64,000 nucleotides of DNA from Paragonimus westermani (GCA_008508345.1 QNGE01003501.1:8932-72931), one strand, 5' to 3'; positions 48,260 through 61,009 are shown, counted from the stretch's first letter. The notes: a model not told the origin generated them from the sequence alone. Program-made: numbers and translations.

Positions 48260-49420
48260 ACTCACAGTTGCATATTGTACCTAGGCTATTAGGAAAGTTC
48301 GCATGATGCATGTTGTCCGATTGTTTGTCTACATGTCATGTGACTGCGGCGCGAACCCGAAAGACACACGTGTCATATTCTTCCCGTTTACTCGCTCGTC
48401 GACGGCCGGTCTCTAGCCTCTCTAGCTATTTCGCGTGTTGGTGCCTTTTATAGCGCTATCAGAGACCACCTGTACATTTCGTCGAATAAAGATTTGGTCT
48501 CTCTCCTCAACGGCCTTTTGCTTTTCGCGTCTGATAATTGCGTGCCTGGGGAAAACGCGACTTAGTGCGGCGAGCACTAAATATCCGGGGGAAGGTTCTT
48601 TTGATCATCCCAAGAGTCAAAGCCCCTTTTGACGGCCAGCTGGTGATGATAAGAGAAGGACAAACCAGACGACAACCAGATCTCTAGGCGGACGTCATGA
48701 CTGATCGCCAGAGGTGACATACAAGTGCATGGTCAGAGTACAAGCAGTTGGTATAGGCTCCCCTGATCATCAAAGCAGTCCAGTCATCGACAGCCGCCAG
48801 CAACGGTTTAGCTGTGTCCACTAAGTACGCGTAGACCAACTGACGCTGAAAGTGTCAGCGGGAAAGTCTGCTACCAGCAAACAGCTGTAATAGATTTTCG
48901 GTCCCCACATAAACCCTCCAGGCCCGTACTTCAAATAGGTCACATGCGGCGTATCCCGAGTGCTATGAACTTTTTTGGAATACAAGCGTGTAGACGAAAA
49001 GTTCTGCAACCTGAATTGCTGGCAAGCGTCAATCAGGAACATTCGGTTGTAACAAGAAATCACGGACAATACATTAGTCCAAATAGTGCGTCGTAATCCC
49101 CGACAAATGTACTGAACGCGAGAATCACAAATCCCATACCATAGAACTGAACGGGACCAAGACTGCGGCGGCTGAAAAACGAATCGGCAGTTCAAACTCA
49201 CTCGGAAGAAAACCCGACAGAATGCCTCGACAATACAGAAGTTTGGTCCAAATCTACAAGGCGAAGGAAAGTGCAATACAGTTCGCACAGATACATTGCA
49301 AAGACCTCCGCCATTAGGACATGGACGAAAAATTCAACGCGCTAACGGCGGTCACGACAACTTTGCCAGTTAAAACAACTGGGAGAAAAAAGCGCCAATA
49401 TATGCAAAACTATTTGTTGG
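48260..49420. other. Unassigned stretch
   Basis: A 155-codon minus-strand frame lies at 48821-49288. It is aromatic- and cysteine-rich but has no recognised motif. It may belong to an unrecognised element. Confidence 0.3.
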
Positions 49421-49429
49421 AAGCGTATC

Positions 49430-52400
49430 ACCTGTTAGACCTACTCTAAATTCTCTGGTGAAATACTGTCAGTTTTGTTATGCTGCTAACTTGTTTACTG
49501 TGTGATAAATTTTGTTTCAACTTCGATTCTTTTCATTTTCTACTGGTATTTTCGTTCTGTTCGTGTTCTGTGCATCGGAATCCGAATGCGATGGCCATCA
49601 TTTGAAACGTTAAATAGTTTTGTCATGGACTTTTTCGTGCTGTTATATATTAAGTGCGCTTCTTTTTGACATTGGCTTTGGTCAGCCCCAGCAGTGCTTT
49701 AGCACTTGCGGCCTTCGAAAGTGCAAGGCGTCGGAGAAACAACACAGATAGTACCATTCTTGATGGAATTTGTGTTGTAATAACTTGGTGACCACCTCTG
49801 ACTGCCTTCCTTAGGTGGCTCCAAGACTACCAGTTCGCACAGTACATGGAACCACCAGGATGTATTGTTGTTTTCCGTTCACTCAGCGCAATCGCGTCCG
49901 TTTGTTTGCTAGCTTATGAGAATACCAGAGGGAACACTCGCCACAAACATTATAAGACGTTCACACACACATATTTTGGCAAGATAAGTTGCGGTGGTTT
50001 TTCATACGAAGGGGTGACTTTATCGTTCGCGTAAATTGTTCACCCTCACTAACGTGTTTCAATGTTCAGCAGGTCAGACATCTTTGTTTTCATCGTGGAC
50101 TATTCGCGGGGTGATGTCTCCCATATTCAGAAGTTGCAGCAAGACAAAACCGCTACCATACGTTCTGGATATATAGCGTAAGCTCTGCCTGTAACGAGTT
50201 GTTTTAGTAGCACATGATTTGTTTGGTAAATCGCTTTAAATTATCTCAAGAAACGAAGCTTTCAAAAGTTCATTTAAATTTCTTAAAATACCACAGATGT
50301 GCCCCGGGATGAATCTCTCATTTCATGAAATAATTTCAAGTTCTGTCAAGCTTATCCAGATGTTTCTGTTGTATCCTTTTAATAGTTGCGATGTGTTTTT
50401 TCTAAAGCGTCCCCAAGCCTTGCTTCGTTACAATATTTAAGATGGATTAAATAGCGAACTTTGGCATACAATGGTTGGGGATAAGAAACGCAATCTTGGT
50501 CATGTTCATTTTAATACGTTGGAGAACTTCGTAACTGTCAACAACCTGTTTGTTCACCACGCTAGTTGCTTGTTTCCAATGGTCTTTTCAACACCACCGG
50601 AAATTAATAGTTAGGTTAACAGCAAGTTGAGAATAAACGATATCACTGATAGTGGTTGAGTGCATAAGGTAGTCAAAATGCAGTCGGTAGCCAATTAAAC
50701 CGCACTATAATACTACGTGCGTCTTTTTTCCCAACCGCTCCGTGAATGTTTCCGTTGTCTAGCTGGCACACTCACGGATCGCTTGACGTAGGCTCTAAAA
50801 ACACTCAAGAAACACCCAGAGGTCACTGAGACAACGACTTTGCTATCAGAGTTGAAGGGTATTTGTAGAAATTCAGCAGGGAGACAGAACTTCCACCCCA
50901 GTTTCGACCTTAATGGTCGCACCTTCAACAAAAATAAGCGTTTCGATGAAGAACCTCTCCGTGGCACAGTCTCATAAATGTTCCTATGTCTTTCTGTGTG
51001 TGCTGGTAAGGCTGACTGACCATCAGCTATCTCGGGAATTCCAACCACCAACCTCGCAAGTGGAATTAATCATGGCTCCTTTCAGCGCATTAGGTGGGAT
51101 ACCAGACCGCAGTCTGTTTAAACAGCCCGCAAGCGGGTTCTGTCGGATGATCAGCTGCTTCTTTGACAGTCCATGTTTGGGCTCCGTCCAGACCCGTCGT
51201 GGCACGTGAGTTTACCTTGAACAAAAGCTTCTCAACGTCAGGTACACGAGTTCAACGTTAAACAGCGATTTCCGAGAGTTTCGCGGAGGTAGACCATGGT
51301 GTCCGTTTGACGGCTAAGAAACCAGTGGTGCTTCACAAATACTCCGGCAACCACTTGGAGCCCCGGAGAGATCTCTCTATCGAGCAATCAAAGAAAGAGA
51401 TCTGAAGGCTATCTCTTTTCCAGTTGACGCACATATTTAAGGAGGTCGACAGGACCTTCATTGGTACTAACTCAGTGTGTATACAGATTTCTCGCTTGCA
51501 CCTAGTTCAAACGTAGTGGAAATGTTTAAGCTCTTCTAAATCGTCTCTGAGTCTTGCGAATAAGCGGAAACGATCGCCCAAAAATGGCTTATTATGTGGG
51601 GGAGAGATGTGTTCGGTAGGTAATCTAGTGTGCAACTGGGTCCGTGTTCCATGAACGTGGATGCGTCACAAAGAGCTAAAAACAATATCGAACGCACCGC
51701 TTCAGTGAAAGACACACCACTGAAACTCAGCCTTTCCGATCACGATGTTCAGTGGCGAACACGACGTTAAGTTCACCAGAACAAAACTGGAGTTATTTCC
51801 GTCGCTGTATTGCTGAAATCGTCGAGATCGATGGGGCGTAGAATATAACGAAGTTGTCATGCGGGCCCATCACCCTCTTGCCCGTTATGGGGTTATGGAA
51901 CGCTGCTGAAAGAAAATTAAGTTCGGAAGACCCTGGAAAATGCCAGTAGGTGTATTGGCCAGCTGTGAGTTCCAAGAATCTTACTGAGAACTTGACGAAA
52001 AGTTCACTTGGCGGAGAAAATCTTGTGCGAGTAAAATCCTCTTTGGATGATTCTTGGTCCACTAGGTGAAAAATCCATATAAGATGGCCTCCATCCGCGA
52101 AATGTCTGGTGTCCCGCGAAGTAGAAGCTGAAACTGGAGGCACGCTGAGCGTACCTCAACAATAAAAGGGCTCCCGGGACATATCAAACATCGGCGCTGA
52201 CTTCAGGCAGAGGGCGACGTGAAATAGGCAGGTGGAACGACCACCATTTTGGGAAACAGTCAGGGCGAAACATTCAGGAAGATTTTTGCATTCTACGTGT
52301 CACGCAAATGTCCGAATTTCCCGGAAACTTTTTCTACAGTTCGCACGTGCATCAACTTTATGTTCCACTTTTTGAAATGCTGTTCCTCACTTACTTTTCA

Positions 52401-55400
52401 GCTCAACGACACATACTAGCACACTGTTTTACTGACCCCGATGTTGTGTAATCTGCATATTTTCATTTATAATGTATCGCATGAAGCAAATATTCGACTT
52501 CTTGTTAGACTTATGGAAGGGATATGTGGGAAAGTTTCGGACGTTCATTTTTTATGATATATTCAGCAATAAACGGTTGATTTACACATGTATGGCTCAG
52601 ATTTATTGTCCATAGCGACCACACCAATTGAGGTATTGAACTGTTTAGTTTGTATAATCAATCGATTACCCGGTAATACCGAAGTGGGCTCGATCAAATC
52701 TTGTGCTGAATCCGGTGACCGGTATCTGTCTAACTGTTAGTTGAGATAGGTTTGGTTGAAGCAACCCCTGGTAGTGAGCCGAAACTGTCGACTGCAATTA
52801 TGAGACATACGAGAGGCAGTTCTGACAGCTATCAGTGCCGGCAAAAGAGACACCAGCACTTTTTAACTTTCGCGTGGGTTTCAACTGCATCTTGTGTCCT
52901 GCCCTCACGTGCATCGCGCGTGAGCCTTTTCTGCAGCTTTCCGCATATTGCAACCACAGATACCGCTGGGAATGTTGTTTTTAAACATACTGAGATGTTA
53001 GTCAGCGCACGGTATTCTCAAAGAAACGATGACATGGTGGATATTCCCATTATGAGGACTTCGGCCGGCCTGTTTTGAATCAGACCCGTGTACTGCAATG
53101 CAACTGCAGATGATCACATTTCTGACGCCAAAAGAGCTGTGCAACGGCTAGAGATCAAACAGCACTACTGACGGGAAAAGTAACAAGAATATCCCCTAAA
53201 CTGAAATGTGAATTGAAGAGATACTCAACTCACTCCTCGAAGTTCAAAACGGAATAAGTAATATTCACCTCGGAAAACGGCAATCAGCTGACTGGAATTG
53301 ACATTATCGAAACTGTCAGCTATGGATTAAGATGACGACCTGTCAAAAAACCAGGAGAGAAAATTTTAATCTATATTCAACAATAGTTAGAGAGAGCAGA
53401 AACGGAAATACATCTCCTGCACGCAGACATGTTAGAAAATTAACCATGATGTTCAATTCACGTAGAAAAAGGCAAACTAATGTCCGGCCTAGGATTAACT
53501 TTCTGCAAACAGAAAGCACTGACCAAACGAATTCAATACCTCATATCACGAAGTGCAGAGCGTCAGATGCACCAATGAAATTTCAGAAATTCCGCCAGTC
53601 ATGTCTGGCATAAACTGCTTGTGGTTATTACCTAGGGTGATAGACAGTCAATTGCTTAGCGTAAATATACTTCGAACTGTGGCTGACTAAATGTTATGGA
53701 TAGTAGGGAATACCCACTTGTGAAGTAAGGAGCAAGTTTGTTTTGATGCATGGAGAAGTTTATAGTAAAAATTAAAATGTATACTTCCCAAAGCAAATGT
53801 GAGAATCGCGCTGGGGTGCGCAAGAACAATTTGGATTATTACAGGCGGTACAAAACGACAAAAAGTTGAACAGCAATAAGAACGCAATATCTTCTGCCGA
53901 AAAGGTAGAAAGTAAATGGTCGTAGTTCAAAAAACCCTGGCGCACGCAGTGGTAAGAAGGATAGTTCGCTTGTTCCAAAAATCTGGTTCAGAAGGTTCGA
54001 TATGACATTAATTTACCGCCTGCAAGGTTGTGTGGGTCGACGTTTCAAATAGTTCAAGAACAACCCGGGAAATAAATTCATATGCATCTTCATGGTGTTC
54101 CACCGTTCTCTGATATAGGTAGAATCAAAACGCATTGAAATAGATCGTTTTGGCGAGGGAGGATGGGAAATTTCAAAACCCGACCGACGATTGGTCGGAC
54201 ATCGGTGCGGGATTCCGTCGTGCTGAAAACCTTCAAAAACCTCAAAATCGGGCGAATTGTTCGGCCAAGACGATGTTTTGTGCATTCAGTCGCCGCGGAA
54301 GTTATCCTCACGGACGGATGCTGGTGAGACTGAGAAAAAGAACTTAATCTCACTTATTAAATGAGAAAAGGTGGAGTGAACACGTTCATTATGATGAATA
54401 ATATGTATGCAACTTGTTTAGCTTAGATTTCAGCAGTATTAGCGTTTTTGTCTTGATTGTTTAAATATAAAATTCTGTCGACCATTTGTTACGGTATTTC
54501 TAGATTCACTCAGGTTTTTAATCAAGAAATCCGAACACTGGGTCGACGAGCTGGAAGGCCCCGTAAAATATGGGTGTTACATGTACAGCTCATACAAGAT
54601 ATTTCCGCCGGATTTACTAATAAGCGCTAAATTTACGCATTCCAACAATCGGGATGGTGTGTGCACATGAATATACACAAGCAAACAAAATGATGTTGAT
54701 TTTACAACTGTTTCATGTGCATACAATACGATGTGAATAAATGATACAACGAACAGTTTCAAGCAAGCTTTTATGGAGGGGTTCTGACAGCGTGGACAGG
54801 TACATACCGTAGATGCAGCTAATGGCCGAATGTTTCCCGGACCATCTTCAAAAAAGCCATCAGAGGATGCACAACGTTTCAAGATAGACTCTGGTTGATA
54901 ACGTAAAATAGCTTCCGAACTCCCTTTTTAAACGCTGAGCGTTGGTACTGGCTCTGATTTCGTTCAGTGACTTGTCCCAAACTGAAGAATATTTTCTGAT
55001 AAAGAAGTTTGTTCATATCTTTTTCTGAGTTAGAACGGGTGGCAGAGTGCAACCCTATTTTTTAGACCGTATGAGGAGCTGTGTAGTAAGTGGACAGTAA
55101 ACGCTGAGATGATGGCGTCCGAATCAAGGTTTATGAAGATGTGTAATGTTCAACCTTACAGTTTGCACCCGAAGTGGGTCAATACCGAATTTCTGAAAGC
55201 GTTGTTTACGGACGAAGAGAATCCCGATGAACTTTTGATAAATAATCGTTGGAGGTGTTCCAACACCAATCATATGGGGCTTCGTAAATGACAGCAAATG
55301 AATGTGCAACACTTAAGTTGACGTCCAGCAAGCATTTTTGAAGCGGTAGCCTCATAGCCGGCAGACTGTACGTCTTTCGGATACCGTCTATTGTCCTTTC

Positions 55401-55420
55401 AGCTTTTACTACCTGTAAAC
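49430..55420. other. Unassigned stretch, possible unknown repeats
   Basis: 6 kb without a recognised gene. It holds several 60-116-codon ORFs on both strands (for example 50713-51051 minus, 51793-52143 minus, 52752-53078 plus, 53332-53613 plus). It also has a T-rich block at 49430-49700 and an A/T-rich block with an AATAAA at about 52569. No terminal repeats could be paired by eye. Confidence 0.3.
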
Positions 55421-55425
55421 AAAAT

Positions 55426-55517
55426 TGTTGCCGCAGACGGTCCTGAAAATGTCCTGCCAACAGCCGCTAGTCTTGACCTTCCTAAAGTCAAGTTATGCAT
55501 GTTTGATGGTGGTCCCA
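55426..55517 (+). repeat. Chimeric duplicate of gag and integrase-end sequence
   Basis: The first part (TTGCCGCAGACGGTCCTGA) is identical to 60439-60457. The second part (CCAACAGCCGCTAGTCTTGA, continuing to GTTTGATGGTGGTCCCAT) parallels 56011-56079. Both source segments lie inside the same Pao copy, so this is a rearranged or template-switched piece at its left edge. Confidence 0.6.
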
Positions 55518-55576
55518 TACAGACCAGTGGCTCCTGAGAACAGTTTCACAGACCTCAATCAAACGAGGCTTGGGAT

Positions 55577-56848
55577 TTGCTGATGCCGAGGAATTCCGAC
55601 CCCGTGGAACCCAAAAAAGACTCCGGATGTGACAGACAAGTCCGCTGTTCTGTAAATGCTCTTTCAGTTTCTTTCTCAATCCACAGTCGTAGATCCACAC
55701 GCAGTCTAAAGAGCTTGCAGGCTAAATCTACGTTGTCGTTGGCTGATCTCAAGGAACGAGAAGTCATAGCGGAAGCCACATTAGAGTGTATGCTGACCCT
55801 AGCGAGAATGGAAGTTGAGAAGGCTAGGTTGTTGCTTGACCTAGCTGGAGATGAGGATGCTCACGCTGACGTTGACCTCGAGCAAGAGCATTCAGTTGAT
55901 CGTGATGCTAAAGTGAAGCAGTATTTAGAGAACGGGAACGCAAGGCTTGCCTCAGAATTGAGGCCAGTACAGCTCGATGAGCATCCCATCCCAGTCCATC
56001 CGTCGTATTCTGTCCTGTCAACAGCCGCTAGTCCTGACCTACCTAAGGTTGAGTTATGCTCGTTCGATGGTGACCCCATGCATTACTGGAAGTTCGTTTG
56101 ACAATTTGAGTGTTATGTCGAAAGAAAGGTATCAGATGACAGTCAAAGGCTGTTGTACTAGTCAAATAATTGTAGAGGTCGTGCCTGAGAAGCCATTGAG
56201 GAGTGCGCCATGCTCCTGCCAACCTCTTACAATCACCGAGAGCGCGAAATACTGAGTGATTTGTACGGGCAGCCGTACCATGTTGCTCGTTCCCCCATTG
56301 ATAGGTTGTTGCCTGTGAGAAGGATTGGACACCATACAGCAGATGCTCTTTCCAAGTTATCAATAAAGATTCAGAGCTGTGAGATAGCCTCAACCCAAAT
56401 GAACTACCTCTCTGATCTGAACTCTGTAACCAACTTGGACAGAATTGTTAAATCGTTGCCAGTTAACGTGCGATACAAATGGGCGGAAGTCGTGGTCCGT
56501 GCGCTGGCGTTTGGTCAGGAGCCTACTTCTGAACAACTTCGTGAGTTTATTCCAGGGAATGCTTGGATTGCTCGTAGTATGTTTGGCCAGGTTGCCTACG
56601 ACAGGGACCACAAAATCACCAAATCCGCTGAGACGTATGGATTAAACAATCTGAACACACTGAGAGATACCAGCAGACAGATGAGGGCCTCAACGTACGC
56701 GGTAACTAAGCGGTGTTTATCGCCCTCTGCAGATGGCTGTCTCTTGTGTAAACAGATCCTTGAATTCCGTTCGATGAACGTCGAGCAGAGATGGGACACC
56801 GTTCGACAAGAGGCGGATGTTTCATCTGCCTTTATCCCTCCAGCGTAG
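55577..56848 (+). pseudogene. Pao gag-like region (DUF1759 type)
   Basis: One reading frame runs from MLMPRNSDPVEPKK to the TAG at 56846-56848. It is interrupted by three in-frame stops within 90 nt: TGA 56099, TAG 56159 and TGA 56186. It contains a coiled LTLARMEVEKARLLLDLAG segment, VELCSFDGDPMHYWKFV, and DALSKLSIKIQSCEIAS, the pattern of Pao gag proteins. No frameshift is needed in this part, so the stops look like point changes. A cysteine/histidine region in another frame near 56820-56930 resembles the family zinc knuckle. Confidence 0.8.
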
Positions 56849-57006
56849 CTATCCACCGCAAGCGCAGGTTGAGGTGCACCATAGATGGATGTATTGGTTG
56901 GCATAATGGCTTGCTACACATGAAGCCCAATGCCCCTGGGGCGGCCACTTCAGGGCATCAAGGCTCCTGCAGTGCAGCCAGTTGTTCAGGCAAGTAGTCT
57001 CGCTTA

Positions 57007-57426
57007 GGTTTCATCCCGGTGCAAGTGGTGGTTCCTTCTAGAACCTTTACTACCCACGCGTTTATGGACAACGGGTCAGACACCGCCCTAGTAAAGAAGA
57101 ACTTCCTAGATCCTCTGGGTATCTCGGGTACCGCTTCGGCTCTATCCATTAAAACGATCAGTGGAACAAAAGCAACATATTGCATGAGCGTCAAGTTAAA
57201 TCTGAGGTCCTCAGATGGAGATGAGACCGTTACCATTGATAACGCTTACTCCGTTGAGGATTTGCCCATGAAACCTATCCATTCCATCCAGAGAGAAGCC
57301 AGTAGGTGGGCGCACTTGCTGGACGTTACACTCAGTGAAATTGAGGAAGGTGAGACTACTATTCTTCTCGGTTGTGACGTGCCCGAGGCGCACTGGGACC
57401 TAGACCAAAGGTTAGGGGGGACGTAG
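57007..57426 (+). pseudogene. Pao aspartic protease domain
   Basis: The frame ends at TAG 57424-57426 and encodes HAFMDNGSDTALVKKNFL. The active-site triad is usually D-[ST]-G; here it reads D-N-G. LGISGTASALSIKTISGT follows, then the ILLGCDVPEAHW segment typical of the DUF1758 protease region of Pao elements. Confidence 0.78.
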
Positions 57427-57439
57427 ACAGCCATACGCA

Positions 57440-58560
57440 GTGAGGGCCATGTTCGGTTGGATGTTGTGCGCACCTTTGACCGGTGAATGCCAGCCTAAGG
57501 CGTCTGTCAACCGGCTTTCACAGGACGTTCCTACGTTAGGAGGTCATATTCGTGCATTATATAATGCTGAGTTCACTGATATGTCCTCGAATGGTCTCGC
57601 ACTTTCTAAAGAGCATTCGACGGTCTTATCACTAGTACAGTCATCCGCGCTGGACGCAAACGGGCATTATGAATTGCCTCCTTCCAGGAAGGATGAACAC
57701 TTCCCCTTTCCTAACAACTACGAAATGGTTCAGAATCGTTTGTCGTACTTAGAGAGGAGACTTAACCGTCGTGAAGATTCGTTCTGGAAGTACACGAAGG
57801 TGATACAACATCACATTGAACGTGGATATGTTAAAAGGGTCCCCCAAGCTCATCTCAATCCAAGCTACCCGCATCGGTGGTACTTGTCACACCACTCTGT
57901 ACTAAACTCTAAGAAACCAGGGAAGCTCAGAGTAGTCTTTAATTGCGCGGCTAAGTACTAGAGACTGTCCCTGAATGACAGGCTGTATCAAGTCACTGAC
58001 TCGACTAAAATCTGGCAGGAGTACTGCTACGATTCCGCACAGAGAAAGTGTCGGTGTCAGCGGATATCGAGGAGATGTTTCTACAGGTACGCATCCCTGT
58101 TCTTGATCGGGGTATGTTCCGATTTCTGTGGTGGCCCGAACATGACTTTGCAAGAGATCCAGTAGAGTACCAAATGGCTTTCCATCCTTTCGGCGCTACC
58201 TCCTCCCTCTTCTGTGCCAGTTATGTATAACGACGTACCTCTGAGGACTGTAGGTTGATGTAAAAAAACTGCATTCGCTAATCAGTTCGGACGAGTTATT
58301 ATGTTGATGATTGTCTAGTTTCGGTCACCGACGCGGAGACCGCAAAACACTGTGTGTGGGAGGTTTGCGACATGTTGACAGGAGGAGGCTTCCGACTGCG
58401 AAGCTAAGTTTCGAACGACCGTGAGGTGCTAGCATCAAAACCGATCTCAGAGCTCTCACTCTCCTTAGTGGATATTGCAGCCAAGTCCCTACCATCACAA
58501 CGAACTCTCGGTATCAAATGGGACGCTGAGGCGGATAAATTTCGCTTGAGCCTTTAGCTC
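57440..58560 (+). pseudogene. Pao reverse transcriptase
   Basis: The first frame (57440-57961) has YVKRVPQAHLNPSYPHRWYL and GKLRVVFNCAAKY, then a stop. RLSLNDRLYQ follows the stop. After a frameshift, SVSADIEEMFLQVRIP (motif A) and HPFGATSSLFCASYV (motif B) appear at 58048-58230. Motif C, YYVDD, is intact at 58297-58311 in a further frame. Several stops and shifts separate the motifs. Confidence 0.85.
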
Positions 58561-58569
58561 CCAGACAGG

Positions 58570-59165
58570 GCGGAGACTAGGTGAGAGATACTATGCTGTG
58601 TCTCTTCGCTCTACGACACTTTGGGTTTTGTCTCGCCGTCGCTACTGCCAGGCAAACGTTTGCTTCAGAAGCTGTGCAAAGGTGGTCTCGGATGGGACGA
58701 GCCGTTGAGTCCAGAAGATCACAAGGAGTGGCAAGATTGGTTATCAAGCTTAAAGGTTCTTGATGACCTCCAAGTTCCACGCTGCATGCTGTTTTCGCAG
58801 GTTATTGTTATAGCGCCATCCGAGCCGCGCATATTTTATGATGCCTCGGAAGGAGGTTATGGGGCAGTATCATGTGAATGCTTCACCTAAAATGAAGGTA
58901 CCAGGAATGGTGTACTACTGTTTAGCAAGGCTAGAGTTTCACCATCCAAGGCGGTGTCTAACCTGCGAATTAGCCGCAGCAGTCGTGGCCATCAGGTTAC
59001 ATGGAATCATCGTTAACAACTTGGGCCAGATGTTCCGATATTGTTATTTTTGGGCTGATTCCATGATTGTCCTCTATTATATACACAATGTGTCAACTCG
59101 GTTCTGCACGTTTGTGGCTGACCGCCTTTCTGTGACTCATTAGCGTCGACACCCAAACAATGGAG
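58570..59165 (+). pseudogene. Pao RNase H and linker region
   Basis: FYDASEGGYGAVSCE at about 58836-58880 is the RNase H entry motif. After a frameshift, LTCELAAAVVAIRLHGI and WADSMIVLYYIHN carry the second and third acidic positions. The ELAAAVVA and DSM contexts are typical of BEL/Pao. Confidence 0.8.
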
Positions 59166-59169
59166 ACAC

Positions 59170-59970
59170 GTGAGATTCAAGGAAATTCCTGCTGACTCAG
59201 CTCCGCGCGGTTTGACGGGTGACCCAATAAGAGAGAGGTGGTTGAAGGACTCTGAGTTCTTGAGTTGGCCTTGCAGGTCATGGCCTCTGAAACCCAACTC
59301 TCTCGTTGAGCCCAACGACGTTGAACTAAAGAAGACGCCGGCTCATGTTAACTTTGCCGTTCGAACAGACGGTCTGCATAACCTTATTATTCGATATTCA
59401 AGTTTGACTCGACTGCTTCGGGCCGTGATATGGATTACCCGGTTCAAGTGCTACATTATGGAACTCCATGGCGGGCGCTTGGAATTGACTTTGAAAGCTG
59501 GCCCCCTCACTCTAACGGAGATCAAAGCGGCAAAAGTAGATTTGATTAGATCGGTACAATCAGAGTGCCTCCCCGACGAGCTAGCCCTGCTGTCCAGGCT
59601 GTCTGGCCATCATAGCCTCTCTGTTTTCTCTCAAAGGAGCTCCTTGGGGAAATTGTTCCCCGCCATGACTGAAGGAGTTATAGAGGTACGATGTCGATTG
59701 TCGCTATCAGATTACAGTTTCGAAACTATGCACCCCACAATTTTTCCTTAGCGCCATCACGTCGTTGGTCTTATATGAGATATCATCACGAGATCGAAGA
59801 TCATTCCGGAAGGTCTCATGTGATGTGTTCGCTAAGGATGCACTTCTGGATCATACAGGGTGGCGCGGCGGTTAAGCGAGTCATTGGATCCTGCCTAACC
59901 TGCCGTCGTCGTTGTGTTTCAATCGGTAAGCAGCTGAATGCCCCTCTACCATCTGTCAGGGTAAACCCAG
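59170..59970 (+). pseudogene. Pao integrase N-terminal (zinc-binding) region
   Basis: The frame at 59170-59751 covers the connection region (DPIRERWLKDSEFLSWP, LLRAVIWITRFKCYI, LSGHHSLSVFSQRSSLGKLF). After a shift, 59691-59975 has YHHEIEDHSGRSHVMCSL and GSCLTCRRRC, the H-H-C-C zinc-binding pattern of retroelement integrases. Confidence 0.82.
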
Positions 59971-59974
59971 CGTG

Positions 59975-60392
59975 ACATCCGTTCACGGACTTTGGGTTGG
60001 ATTATTTTGGACCCTTTTGTGTGAAGAGGGGCAGGACTTTCGAAAGAAGGTACGGGTGTATATTAACGTGTCTACAGTCCCGACCAGTGCATATCGAGAT
60101 GAATCACAGTTTGAATACCGACTGGCTTATTATGGCCTTGTCACGATTCATCGGACGTAGAGGTAGGCCTGAAGCAATTTTTTATGATAACAGTACCAAT
60201 TTTGTAGCCGCTGACAAAGAGCTTAGAGGCTGGGTCCGAAACTTAGGTAGCGGGTCTGTCAGTGACAAACTCTTACAAAAGAGAATTCAGTGGCACTTCA
60301 ACCCATCGTATGCTAGTCACTGTGGTGGAGTATGGGAGCCATTGCTTCGATGTCAAATGTATTTTGAGCGCAATCTGCCGAGAGCAACTTAA
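59975..60392 (+). pseudogene. Pao integrase catalytic core
   Basis: Reads LDYFGPFCVKRGRTFE (first Asp), IFYDNSTNFVAADKELRGW (second Asp) and ASHCGGVWEPLLR (candidate Glu). It ends with TAA at 60390-60392. One frame covers the whole core, making this among the best-kept parts of the element. Confidence 0.85.
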
Positions 60393-60399
60393 TCGGCTG

Positions 60400-60843
60400 A
60401 AGTAGAGCATATTTCAAAAAACAACCCATCGGTTCCTGTTGCCGCAGACGGTCCTGACAACATCGCTCTAGCCCTGAGTGACTTACTTCTCTTGAGGAGC
60501 AATACAGGGGTGGCCCCAGAATTCACTCTGGCAGACAGGTACACTAGGTGTTGCAGACAAGCGAGTAACACGGTAACTACCTTTTTGAAAAGGTTGTCTC
60601 CAGAGTATGTGTCATCGTTGCAAGCGCGCCGGAGGTGGTTGACATGGCAACATAATTTCCAGGTCGGTGACGTTGTTCTTGTGGTATCCGATGGACTGAC
60701 TAGGGACCACTGGTTCCTGGGACTGGTTACAAAATGTGAAGTAGACGCGGACGAATTAATCTGTATTGTAGAGGTTCGCACGGAGACCGGTCTAATGAGG
60801 AGAGATGTGAGGCGCCTCTGTTTGTTAGAGGGGCATGACTGTT
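60400..60843 (+). pseudogene. Pao C-terminal domain (DUF5641-like)
   Basis: SAEVEHISKNNPSVPVAADG is followed by LLLRSNTGVAPEFTLADR, NFQVGDVVLVVSDGLTRDHW and RRDVRRLCLLEGHDC, with TAG at 60843-60845. This is the small C-terminal domain of BEL/Pao polyproteins. The frame from 60492 to the stop is open. Confidence 0.85.
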
Positions 60844-61009
60844 AGACACTACGGTTCGTGAGGTCTCCAACGTATGTCGTGCGGATAGTTATATTAAGTA
60901 TAGATTGGTAGGGAGCCGAAACTGTACAGCACTACCAGCGGTCTGTCAGATGCGGACGAAATTTGGGGGGTGCTGTAAATTTGTTGATCCACAAACTGAG
61001 AAAATTTGT

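Larger units (their letters stand above)
55426..61000 (+). mobile_element. BEL/Pao LTR retrotransposon, near full length but broken
   Basis: The domains follow the Pao order on the plus strand: gag, zinc knuckle, aspartic protease, reverse transcriptase, RNase H, integrase zinc-binding region, integrase core, and the small C-terminal domain common to BEL/Pao polyproteins (DUF5641-like). Multiple in-frame stops and frameshifts show the copy is dead. A purine-rich tract GAAATTTGGGGGG ends at about 60970 and is followed by TGCTGTAAATTTG, a candidate start of the 3' LTR. No matching 5' LTR was found before the gag, so the left end is truncated or rearranged. Confidence 0.88.

Noticed and set aside
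48821..49288. 155-codon minus-strand ORF as a gene
   Set aside because: No recognisable domain, no splice context, and it lies in a repeat-rich stretch; kept only as an unassigned region.
53332..53613. 93-codon basic ORF
   Set aside because: Lys/Arg/Asn-rich composition reflects A-rich DNA; no motif.
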